This document shows positions 1-4,951 of a DNA stretch of 8,279 nt, one piece after another (positions within the stretch are counted from its first letter, which is position 1; each line of letters starts with the position of its first letter). Under the pieces are notes generated by a model. That model saw only the letters and a program-made list of their open reading frames with translations. It was not told the DNA's origin and ran no database searches. Origin of the DNA: Oligoflexia bacterium (GTDB lineage Bacteria; Bdellovibrionota; Bdellovibrionia; Bdellovibrionales; UBA1609); NCBI GenBank assembly GCA_026914095.1, contig JAPPIY010000197.1, positions 1 through 8,279 on the forward strand, in the 5' to 3' direction. The translations under genes and the position numbers were made by a program.

Positions 1-137
1 CCTTTAATTTTATAATAATATAATTTTAAACAAAAAGCTATACGAAAAAGCTTTTTTATATCAAAGTTACCTGCAAAAAGATTTCCAAAAGAAAAATACA
101 CTATAAGAAGAGAATTTTAGGGCTTTTTTTAAACTGA

Positions 138-300
138 GAAGAAGGCCTGCAAGAAGGTCGACAAGAAGGCATAAAAAAAGTCATTGCAAATATGCTGAAA
201 GAAAAGATAAACATTTCAGTTAATATCTAAAGTGACAAATTTTCCGGAAAAAGAAATTAAAAAGCTCAAAAAGAAGTTTAATTGTTTTTTATGGCATTAG
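138..300 (+). pseudogene. C-terminal remnant of Rpn/PD-(D/E)XK nuclease-family transposase-like protein, frameshifted
   Basis: Two short frames joined by a frameshift read like the C-terminus of Rpn-type recombination-promoting nucleases, also annotated as PD-(D/E)XK nuclease family transposases. The first frame, from 138, gives EEGLQEGRQEGIKKVIANML followed by a short helix and stops at 228-230. The second frame, from about 220, gives ISKVTNFPEKEIKKLKKKF and stops at 298-300. Family members have this order: a Glu/Gly/Gln 'EGxxEGxxEG' coil, a helix, then an 'I(S/A)KxTxxxxEEIxxL' end. A one-base shift near 219-227 separates the two halves. A TGA at 135-137 closes the frame upstream, and I see no nuclease core in 1-137. 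The protein is therefore broken twice and almost certainly not functional. It was recognised by pattern only; a similarity search would settle it. Confidence 0.6.
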
Positions 301-342
301 TCTTTTTGGTTTAGCAGGTCATTTATTGTCTTTTGTTGGGAA

Positions 343-445
343 TTATATACTGATCTGTTTAGGTTTTCCTGTTTGACTGTTTTTCCAACACAGGCAGTCA
401 GCTCTAAATTAAAACCAGAAAACTCAAACCTAATTACTATATTAT
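343..445. repeat. Palindromic intergenic repeat, copy A (about 103 bp)
   Basis: The left end reads TTATATACTGATC, then GTTTAGGTTTTCC. The right end, read on the minus strand, gives a related AGGTTTGAGTTTTCTGG, so the ends are imperfect inverted repeats of about 30 bp. The centre keeps a 6-bp palindrome, TGACTG at 374-379 and CAGTCA at 395-400, but has lost the GC-rich hairpin seen in copies B, C and D. The left end matches the right end of copy B at about 33 of 37 positions. The rest of 301-550 shows no gene that I can support. Confidence 0.65.
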
Positions 446-550
446 GGTTTCTTTGGATAAAGAAGAGAGGATAACAAAAGATAAAATTCAAATCATGCCT
501 TGGAGAATTTTTCTGAAACAATTGTGGGATGGTGGGATTATTAACCGGCG

Positions 551-1432
551 CTATAAAAAGATACCACTAATTGGATTCCAACAACGCAGGGTTGGATAAG
601 TAAGTATATATCCTGTAGGACAGAGAGAGCTTGTTGAGACGCAGGTTTTAGAGACGGAGTTCCAAGTTTGCCCTGTGGAGCAAGTGACACAGCTTGATCC
701 ATTCCAGTTAGCTCCACTGGGACAGACACAAGTTTGAGAGCTAGAATCCCAAATCTGTCCTCCCGCGCAAGAGATACACTGAGAGCCGTTCCAGTTGGGT
801 CTATGGCTGGGACAGACACAGTTTTGAAAGCTAGAATCCCAAATCTGCCCTCCCACGCAGTCGCAAGGAGAGGGGCTAGAGCTGCCCAGACAAGTGAGAT
901 GGTCAGCTCCCGAGCCGGTAGAAGTGATTGAAATTGAGATCTCCATTATACGATTACAAGAAGGGATATTATTGACCTTAGATTGAGAGACTAAGTTTAA
1001 TATCCATTTTTTAGTAAGAGGAGTCGAGCAAGAGGCTCCAGAATAGTCGCAGGCAACGGGAGAGGTTTCATCACATTTTAATTCAAAGTAGGCCAGCCCC
1101 TGCATTCCATATTTTTGAAGATGACTGGGCGTCAGATCAACAATTGTTCCTGTCTTTGTTTTAATTTTATGAAAGCTTGGGGGTTGATTTCCGGAATGTA
1201 TATCTGAAGCTATGTGTTTTAAGGTTTCCTTGCATTGAAAGGGATTGTTCATGGCGTTTCCTACAAGTCCAATGAGAGTGGCTCGTTGGATTTTTTTCTC
1301 GGATTGGCTGATTTGGCTGTTCATATGGACGAAGTTTTTGGTAAGGCCTGTGATAACAATAATGCCTATAGCGCTAGCGACTAAAGTTCCCATGATAGAG
1401 AAAGCTTTGTTATTTTTTATAAACATTGACAT
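551..1432 (-). CDS. Pilin-like membrane-anchored protein with C-terminal cysteine-rich repeats
   Basis: The 293-residue protein begins with a short basic leader and then KAFSIMGTLVASAIGIIVIT (residues 9-28). This resembles a class III signal of type IV pilins and pseudopilins, with possible prepilin peptidase cleavage after Ala10. The usual Glu at mature position 5 is Gly, and position -1 is Ala rather than Gly, so processing is uncertain; the helix could simply be a membrane anchor. Residues 60-180 form an extracytoplasmic region with scattered cysteines. From about residue 190 come tandem units of about 29 residues with the pattern C-x-GGQIWDSS-x-Q-x-CVCPS...NWNGS-x-C. The ATG at 1432 is preferred because AAAGGA lies 7 bases upstream on the minus strand; the adjacent ATG at 1435 is also possible. 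A longer TTG start at 1513 has no ribosome site. No other pilus gene is nearby. Surface or adhesion roles are inference. Confidence 0.75.
   Translation of the reverse strand: MSMFIKNNKAFSIMGTLVASAIGIIVITGLTKNFVHMNSQISQSEKKIQRATLIGLVGNAMNNPFQCKETLKHIASDIHSGNQPPSFHKIKTKTGTIVDLTPSHLQKYGMQGLAYFELKCDETSPVACDYSGASCSTPLTKKWILNLVSQSKVNNIPSCNRIMEISISITSTGSGADHLTCLGSSSPSPCDCVGGQIWDSSFQNCVCPSHRPNWNGSQCISCAGGQIWDSSSQTCVCPSGANWNGSSCVTCSTGQTWNSVSKTCVSTSSLCPTGYILTYPTLRCWNPISGIFL
596..859 (-). repeat. Tandem cysteine-rich repeat units inside the pilin-like gene
   Basis: On the minus strand, unit 1 (about 859-773) and unit 2 (about 769-683) encode nearly the same 29-residue module, each starting at a Cys followed by xGGQIWDSS and ending in NWNGSxC. 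A third, weaker unit follows from about 682 (CSTGQTWNSVSKTC) and loses the CVCPS and NWNGS parts. The two good units are also close at DNA level: 'gctagaatcccaaatctg' occurs near 740 and near 830 on the plus strand. This points to recent duplication of a roughly 90-base unit and makes copy-number variation plausible. Confidence 0.75.
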
Positions 1433-1625
1433 CATCAGGTCCTTTGTTTTTCCGTTAAAATTGTGGATATGTCTTTGGTGTGATGGGCGGGGGCCGGTTA
1501 AAAACTCAATCAATGAGAAATTGGCGATAGAAAGGGAAAGGGATTTGAGTTTTAAAGAAGGGGAGAAGAGTTGATTTTGTTTATTTTTTTAGATTTTTTA
1601 GAGTGTTTTTGTAAGAGAGGAGAAT

Positions 1626-1650
1626 AAAGGAGCTTAGCCTTTCTTTTTTT
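1626..1650 (+). terminator. Possible hairpin with T-run, owner unclear
   Basis: AAAGG at 1626-1630 and CCTTT about 7 bases later form a short stem followed by CTTTTTTTG. The shape fits a weak intrinsic terminator on the plus strand, but no plus-strand gene lies upstream within the window. In the minus direction the downstream tract is less T-rich and it sits upstream of, not after, the pilin-like gene. It may be chance. Confidence 0.25.
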
Positions 1651-1687
1651 GTTATGAGAGGAAGGGGGATAGGGTTTTGATTGGCTG

Positions 1688-1834
1688 TTATATTTCTCTG
1701 GTTTGAAAGTTTCAGGCTGTGGCTGGATTCCCGCTTTCGCGGGAATGACAGGTTTCGCGGGAATTGTCAGCGAATTACTGAACACTTACAGGAATGACGG
1801 TCAGACAGGAAAACCTAAACGGGATCATATATAA
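1688..1834. repeat. Palindromic intergenic repeat, copy B (about 147 bp, with perfect GC-rich hairpin)
   Basis: Both outer ends begin TTATAT when read inward, followed by GGTTTGAAAGTTTCAGG on the left and GTTTAGGTTTTCCTG on the right (minus strand), giving imperfect terminal inverted repeats of about 30 bp. Inside lies a perfect 8-bp stem, ATTCCCGC at 1727-1734 and GCGGGAAT at 1739-1746, with a TTTC loop (GAAA on the minus strand). A second partial copy, TTTCGCGGGAAT, follows at about 1753-1764. On the minus strand the hairpin translates as 'VIPAKAGIQ', the well-known signature of a widespread proteobacterial intergenic repeat. This is the longest of the four copies. Confidence 0.75.
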
Positions 1835-2002
1835 TTCCCTAATTTTTTTTGAAAATGACACGATTTTCCCACATTTTAGAGCTTTAAAATGAGAATATGG
1901 CCAAAATATTTACAATCTCTGTCAAAAAAATTAACAACTTTTTTCTTTGAGAAGCGGGTTCCATATAATGAAAAATAGCTTAAAATCCTTTTGTTTCAGG
2001 AA

Positions 2003-2033
2003 TTACACGTTTGATTCTCACAATTTTTATAAT
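2003..2033 (+). promoter_or_regulatory. rpsF: Candidate promoter for the rpsF-rplI operon
   Basis: TTACAC (2003-2008) and a perfect TATAAT (2028-2033) are 19 bases apart, about 120 bases before rpsF. A second perfect TATAAT at 1964-1969 has only a poor -35 match (TTTTCT). In a sequence this AT-rich, TATAAT boxes occur by chance, so the choice between them is weak. Confidence 0.3.
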
Positions 2034-2059
2034 TGGCTTTAAATTTAAGATTTTTAAGG

Positions 2060-2066
2060 AAGGAGG
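2060..2066 (+). promoter_or_regulatory. Strong Shine-Dalgarno sequence without an obvious start codon
   Basis: AAGGAGG is a full anti-16S match, but no ATG, GTG or TTG lies 4-12 bases after it. The next gene start is the rpsF ATG at 2153, about 86 bases on, and that ATG has no Shine-Dalgarno of its own. It could be a leftover of a lost leader gene or S18-like cistron, a standby site, or chance in a purine-rich tract. Confidence 0.4.
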
Positions 2067-2152
2067 AAATTTCAAACAGGATTGATATAACTAAGTGAAA
2101 ATTTAATTTTTTTCTTGTTTTTATTCTAAATATCCTGTATTCAAGCTGATCT

Positions 2153-2572
2153 ATGAATCAAAATTTGAAATTTTATGAGCAGGTTTTAGTTTTAAGCCCT
2201 GAGGCTTTAGAGAGTGATCAAAGGGAAATCTGTCAATTAGTGGCGGAAATCGTTGAAAAAGAAAAAGGGGAAGTCTTTAGAGTGGATGCTTGGGGCTCCC
2301 GCCCTATTGCCAATCCTAGGGCAAAAAAAGCGTCCAGAGGCTTGTATTTTCACCTTTTATTTTCGGCCCCCCCTCATGTCATTACCGAAATCAGAAGACA
2401 GCTTTCCATCAATAGGAAGGTTCTTTACTTTCATGAGGAAAAACTGCCTAAAAAAGAAACTCCTGAAAGCCATATCAAGAAGTTTTTTGAGGCTTTAGAG
2501 CAAACGGCTCAACGGGAAAAAGAAAGACTGGCAAAACATCAAAAAAAACAAGCTTGGTCTAATAGACACTAA
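2153..2572 (+). CDS. rpsF: Small ribosomal subunit protein bS6
   Basis: bS6 binds 16S rRNA together with bS18 in the platform of the 30S subunit. The 139-residue product shows the S6 fold in order: YEQVLVLSPEA at the first strand (residues 8-18), a helix ending in EKEKGEVFRVDAWGSRPIAN (the family's 'GG-V...WG-R-LAY' region, about 36-54), GLYFHLLFSAP as the third strand (63-73), and a helix then a strand RKVLYFHEEKL. A Lys/Gln-rich tail after residue 100 lengthens it compared with the usual 95-130. An in-frame TGA six bases before the ATG rules out a longer protein. There is no clear ribosome site just upstream. rplI follows after 17 bases, so the two are surely co-transcribed. The usual partner gene rpsR is not between them. 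Identification is by pattern and operon context. Confidence 0.93.
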   Translation: MNQNLKFYEQVLVLSPEALESDQREICQLVAEIVEKEKGEVFRVDAWGSRPIANPRAKKASRGLYFHLLFSAPPHVITEIRRQLSINRKVLYFHEEKLPKKETPESHIKKFFEALEQTAQREKERLAKHQKKQAWSNRH

Positions 2573-2589
2573 TTCTTTTGAGGAAGAGC

Positions 2590-3738
2590 ATGAAACTGAT
2601 TTTACAAAAAGATGTTAAAAATCTGGGTAAGGCGGGAGATCAGGTTTCTGTTAAAAATGGCTTTGCCAGAAATTTCTTGCTCCCAAAAGGCTATGCCCTT
2701 TTATTAAACAAAGATCGTGTGAAAGCTTGGAATCACCAGAAAACCATAATTACAGCTAAAAAAAGAAAAGCGGTTTCTGAAAGAAAAGCTTTAATTGAAC
2801 AGCTGTCTTTAGCCAAGCTCGTATTTGAAAAGGAGAGCCAAAAAGACAATAAAATTTTTGGTTCTGTGACGGCCCATGAAATCTCTCAAGCTTTAGAGGA
2901 AAAGCATAAAATCAGTGTGGATAAAAGAGACATTCATTTTTCTGAGTTAAAGACAGTGGGAGATCATAAAATTAGCATTCGTTTGGATTCAGAGTGTCAA
3001 ACAGAAATCCTTTTAACTATTAAAGGAAAAATTAGAAAGAAGAGACCAGCTCTTATTAAAACAACCGATCAGGAAATGGAGCTTATTTCTCCAAAAGCGG
3101 AAACAGCGGCTTTACCCGAAACGGCGGAGGCTAAGGACACAGTTTCTAAAGAAGAGCCGGCTGTTGTTGCGCTAGATAAAACAGATGAGAAAGAGGATCC
3201 AGAGCAAAAAACAGAGAAAATAGCCAGCTCTTCTGAAATAAAAAGCGAGAAACCTCAAGAGCCAGTGTCTATAAAGGCTGAGCATTTGGCAACTGATAAA
3301 GAAGCTCAATTGCAGAATAAATTTAAAAAGGCAACAGCTGATGAAGTTAAAACAGTAAAAGCTTCATCTACAGCAAGTTTCGCAGAGGATAGCAAGAAAG
3401 CTAAAGGCGAAAGGCAAGAAGAATCTAAAGCAAGTCCTGCAAGGAGCCAGAAAGCTGAAGGCAAAACGCAAGAGGGTTTCGTAGAGGACAGCAGGAAAGC
3501 CAAAAGCAAAACGCAAGAGGGTCTTGTAGAGGACAGTGGGAAAGCTAAAGGCAGGAAACAAGAGGAATCTCCAGCAAGCTCCGCAAAGGATAGCAGGAAA
3601 CAAGAAGAAGCGAAAAAAGAACAAAAGGCTAAAAAAGCTGAAGACACTGCAAAAAGCCTTTCTCAAAATAAGTCCGAACCGAACAAGGAATCTAAAAAAT
3701 CCGGCGGATTTTTCAAAAAACTATTTGGAAAGAAGTAG
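2590..3738 (+). CDS. rplI: Large ribosomal subunit protein bL9 with long C-terminal extension
   Basis: bL9 binds 23S rRNA near the L1 stalk and reaches across the ribosome through a long helix. Residues 1-40 carry the complete L9 signature: GKAGDQVSVKNGFARNFLLP then KGYALLLN. A long connecting helix (about 41-75) follows, then the C-terminal rRNA-binding domain with KIFGSVTAHEISQAL (88-102) and a normal end near ILLTIKGKI (about 148). A typical L9 would stop there at about 150 residues. This one runs to 382: residues 150-382 form a charged, low-complexity tail with repeats of 15-19 residues and a last motif, SGGFFKKLFGKK. The ATG at 2590 has GAGGA 5 bases upstream; a TTG four codons earlier has no such site. 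Repeat copy C begins 20 bases after the stop and may help end transcription. The role of the tail is unknown. Confidence 0.95.
   Translation: MKLILQKDVKNLGKAGDQVSVKNGFARNFLLPKGYALLLNKDRVKAWNHQKTIITAKKRKAVSERKALIEQLSLAKLVFEKESQKDNKIFGSVTAHEISQALEEKHKISVDKRDIHFSELKTVGDHKISIRLDSECQTEILLTIKGKIRKKRPALIKTTDQEMELISPKAETAALPETAEAKDTVSKEEPAVVALDKTDEKEDPEQKTEKIASSSEIKSEKPQEPVSIKAEHLATDKEAQLQNKFKKATADEVKTVKASSTASFAEDSKKAKGERQEESKASPARSQKAEGKTQEGFVEDSRKAKSKTQEGLVEDSGKAKGRKQEESPASSAKDSRKQEEAKKEQKAKKAEDTAKSLSQNKSEPNKESKKSGGFFKKLFGKK
3376..3606 (+). repeat. rplI: Imperfect 45-57-base repeats coding part of the L9 tail
   Basis: The encoded units are EDSKKAKGERQEESKASPA, RSQKAEGKTQEGFV, EDSRKAKSKTQEGLV, EDSGKAKGRKQEESPASSA and KDSRKQEE. 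They share the pattern (E/K)DSxKAKxxxQE. The third and fourth starts are close at DNA level ('gtagaggaca' recurs 45 bases apart, near 3481 and 3526), which points to slippage or unequal exchange in the tail. Confidence 0.75.
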
Positions 3739-3757
3739 CGGCGGTCTTATAAATCTC

Positions 3758-3873
3758 TTATATCGATTGTTTGAGTTTTACTCCTTTCTGTCACTTCCGC
3801 AAAAGCTTGTCCTCGCGAAAGCGGGGACGGGAGTCTAGCTGAAACCAGAAAAATTCAAACCCAATCCGTATAA
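3758..3873. repeat. Palindromic intergenic repeat, copy C (about 116 bp)
   Basis: The left end reads TTATATCGATTGTTTGAG; the right end on the minus strand reads TTATACGGATTGGGTTTGAA, a clear inverted pair. An off-centre hairpin at 3809-3828, GTCCTCGC-GAAA-GCGGGGAC, has an 8-pair stem with one T-G pair and matches the 'IPAKAGI' hairpin of copy B. It begins 20 bases after the rplI stop, so its transcript could fold and end or protect the rpsF-rplI mRNA, although no T-run follows the hairpin. Confidence 0.7.
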
Positions 3874-4004
3874 CAGTAGAATTGAAGTTAGCTTGACCAT
3901 AGTTATAGTTAGTGGATTTTCAATAGGAAAGCAAAGCTCTAAACTGGTTTAACCTCATTTTTAAATTGGTATTGTCATTTGTGAGAAAGTCTCTAGCGGT
4001 CTAA

Positions 4005-4337
4005 TCAGCCGGGAGGCCAGCCCAGCTTTCTTCCTCCCAAAATATGAATATGGATATGAGAGACAGTTTGCCCGGCATCTTCTCCAGTATTAACGACTAG
4101 ACGATAAGTGGATAAGTTCAATTGTTTTGCAATCTCGGGGATTTTTACCATCAAATGCCCCATTAAGTTTTGGTCCTCTTTTGTAATCTCTTGGGAAGAG
4201 GAAATTTCTTTTTTAGGAATAAGCAGGATATGAACAGGCGCTTGAGGCTTTATGTCTTTAAAGGCCAGGCAGAGTTCATCTTCATATACAATATCAGCCG
4301 GGATTTCTTTATTTATAATTTTTGTAAAAATAGTCAT
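4005..4337 (-). CDS. hinT: HIT-family protein, HinT-like purine nucleoside phosphoramidase
   Basis: The 110-residue protein has the full HIT layout. FTKIINKEIPADIVYEDE opens the domain (residues 4-21), DIKPQAPVHILLIPKK follows (28-43), then a helix, then the histidine triad SHIHIHILGG (93-102) with His94, His96 and His98. In HinT enzymes the middle histidine (here His96) attacks the phosphorus of AMP-amide substrates. The C-terminus GGRKLGWPPG is the HinT tail rather than that of Fhit or GalT, and the length matches bacterial HinT. The ATG at 4337 lies in an AT-rich stretch with no clear ribosome site. The gene stands alone, pointing towards rplI, between repeat copies C and D; copy D begins about 75 bases upstream of the start. 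The product is cytosolic. The family is certain; the exact substrate is not. Confidence 0.95.
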   Translation of the reverse strand: MTIFTKIINKEIPADIVYEDELCLAFKDIKPQAPVHILLIPKKEISSSQEITKEDQNLMGHLMVKIPEIAKQLNLSTYRLVVNTGEDAGQTVSHIHIHILGGRKLGWPPG

Positions 4338-4412
4338 CTATTTTGTTTTTAAAATAAAAAACCAGAAGACAAAACTAACTTATAAAAAACAGCACTTTAG
4401 TTTGTTCCTTTT

Positions 4413-4530
4413 TTATACCGATCGGGTTTGAATTTTCCGTTGCCTTGTTCAGACTTCTCCCAGCAGACTGAACTCCCGCGAAAGCGAGGATTCAGATGAA
4501 ACCTGAAAATTTTAAACCCGATCAGTTTAT
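4413..4530. repeat. Palindromic intergenic repeat, copy D (about 118 bp)
   Basis: The left end reads TTATACCGATCGGGTTTGAA followed by TTTTC. The right end on the minus strand reads ATAAACTGATCGGGTTTAAA followed by ATTTTC, the most similar pair of ends among the four copies. Inside are a 6-bp palindrome (GTTCAG at 4447-4452, CTGAAC at 4468-4473) and a decayed hairpin, CTCCCGC-GAAA-GCGAGGA, at 4473-4490 with broken pairs. It is in the same orientation as copy C. Confidence 0.7.
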
Positions 4531-4557
4531 TTCAGTTGCCTTCCTTGCAAAAGCAGA

Positions 4558-4758
4558 TCAGCTATTTGACCAGTGTTGAAAAAGTCCTAACACAATGGAC
4601 TGACTTGCCGGTTTTTGTTTTTTAGGGGAAAAATCTTTGAGCAAATGAATTTGTGAAGAGGTTTCACAGGAACAGTGAAGGAAGATTTTTTTTTCTGGGG
4701 TTTTCAGGGAAAAGTGGCGCGAGAGTGTTGGGAAGCCGAGGAAGGGATAGGGACATCT
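4558..4758 (-). other. Open frame of 66 codons without start, possible decayed gene
   Basis: On the minus strand, a frame open from 4758 to the TGA at 4558-4560 reads like protein, for example EKKIFLHCSCETSSQIHLLK followed by DFSPKKQKPASQSIVLGLFQ. It has no ATG or GTG, and its upstream part is closed by a TAA at 4759-4761. A neighbouring frame with an ATG at about 4750 (MSLSLPRLPNTLAPLFPENP) runs into it at a run of nine A's, so a frameshift in that run would join the two. I do not recognise the family, and chance openness is quite possible. Confidence 0.25.
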
Positions 4759-4847
4759 TTATAAACTTTAAAAGATTGAATGAAAAAACTGAAAAGATAA
4801 AGGGAAGTGAAACAGTTGCTTAAACATTAGAGGGAACTGTCCAAGTG

Positions 4848-4867
4848 TTTTTATCTAAGGATAAAAA
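4848..4867. repeat. Perfect AT-rich 8-bp hairpin
   Basis: TTTTTATC (4848-4855), a TAAG loop, and GATAAAAA (4860-4867) form a perfect but AT-rich stem about 36 bases before the promoter of the secreted-protein gene. It could be a weak bidirectional terminator or an upstream protein-binding site. Confidence 0.35.
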
Positions 4868-4874
4868 AATTACT

Positions 4875-4903
4875 AGTCTTTTGGAGTGGAGCAACAAAAG
4901 ACT
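4875..4903. promoter_or_regulatory. 9-bp palindrome abutting a -35 box, candidate operator
   Basis: AGTCTTTTG (4875-4883) and CAAAAGACT (4895-4903) are perfect inverted repeats with an 11-base spacer. The right arm ends at the first base of the -35 box TTGACT. Its position suits an activator or repressor site for the downstream gene. No regulator gene is close by. Confidence 0.4.
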
Positions 4904-4931
4904 TGACTAATGAGTTTGTGTTTTGTATCTT
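4903..4931 (+). promoter_or_regulatory. Sigma70-type promoter of the secreted-protein gene
   Basis: TTGACT (4903-4908, 5 of 6 consensus bases) and TATCTT (4926-4931, 4 of 6) are separated by exactly 17 bases. Transcription would start near 4938, giving a leader of about a dozen bases that still contains the AGGAGG ribosome site at 4941-4946. This makes the ATG at 4910 impossible as a start from this promoter and supports 4952. Confidence 0.5.
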
Positions 4932-4951
4932 TTATGAAAAAGGAGGAAATG

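Larger units (their letters stand above)
1433..2152. other. Gene-poor stretch between the pilin-like gene and rpsF
   Basis: I see no supportable gene in these 720 bases. They hold the ribosome site of the pilin-like gene, a weak terminator-like hairpin at 1626-1650, palindromic repeat copy B at 1688-1834, two promoter-like -10 boxes (TATAAT at 1964-1969 and 2028-2033), and an unused Shine-Dalgarno sequence at 2060-2066. The minus-strand frame at 1552-1785 reads through repeat B and a low-complexity Lys/Ser/Pro stretch and is not believed to be a gene. Confidence 0.6.
4338..4948. other. Gene-poor stretch between hinT and the secreted-protein gene
   Basis: These 611 bases lie between the divergent hinT and the plus-strand secreted-protein gene. 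They hold palindromic repeat copy D (4413-4530), a minus-strand open frame without a start codon (4558-4758), an AT-rich hairpin (4848-4867), a 9-bp palindrome (4875-4903) and the promoter of the next gene (4903-4931). I see no intact gene, tRNA or recognisable structured RNA. Confidence 0.6.

Noticed and set aside
297..521. Minus-strand open frame of 74 codons
   Set aside because: It runs across palindromic repeat A and has no ribosome site or family pattern.
541..931. Frames inside the 3' part of the pilin-like gene, on both strands
   Set aside because: They are other-frame readings of the tandem cysteine-rich repeat DNA; the minus-strand frame with the regular Cys pattern is the real one.
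1436..1513. Longer start (TTG at 1513) for the pilin-like protein
   Set aside because: No ribosome site there, and it would put 27 extra residues before the basic leader; AAAGGA before the ATG pair at 1432/1435 fits better.
1552..1785. Minus-strand frame containing PAKPVIPAKAGIQ
   Set aside because: This is the known translation artefact of the GC-rich repeat hairpin, followed by low-complexity Lys/Ser sequence.
1872..1891. CATTTTA and TAAAATG inverted repeat as an operator
   Set aside because: Only 7 bp and AT-rich; expected by chance in this sequence, and about 260 bases from the next gene.
3306..3666. Long minus-strand Leu/Phe/Ser-rich frames opposite the rplI tail
   Set aside because: They mirror the Lys/Glu/Ser-rich L9 tail on the other strand and look membrane-like only for that reason.
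343..4530. CRISPR array
   Set aside because: The repeats are long, diverged, palindromic and spread over 4 kb without regular spacers.
4910..4951. Upstream start for the secreted protein
   Set aside because: It lies within the promoter spacer, and the signal peptide begins at the ATG after AGGAGG.
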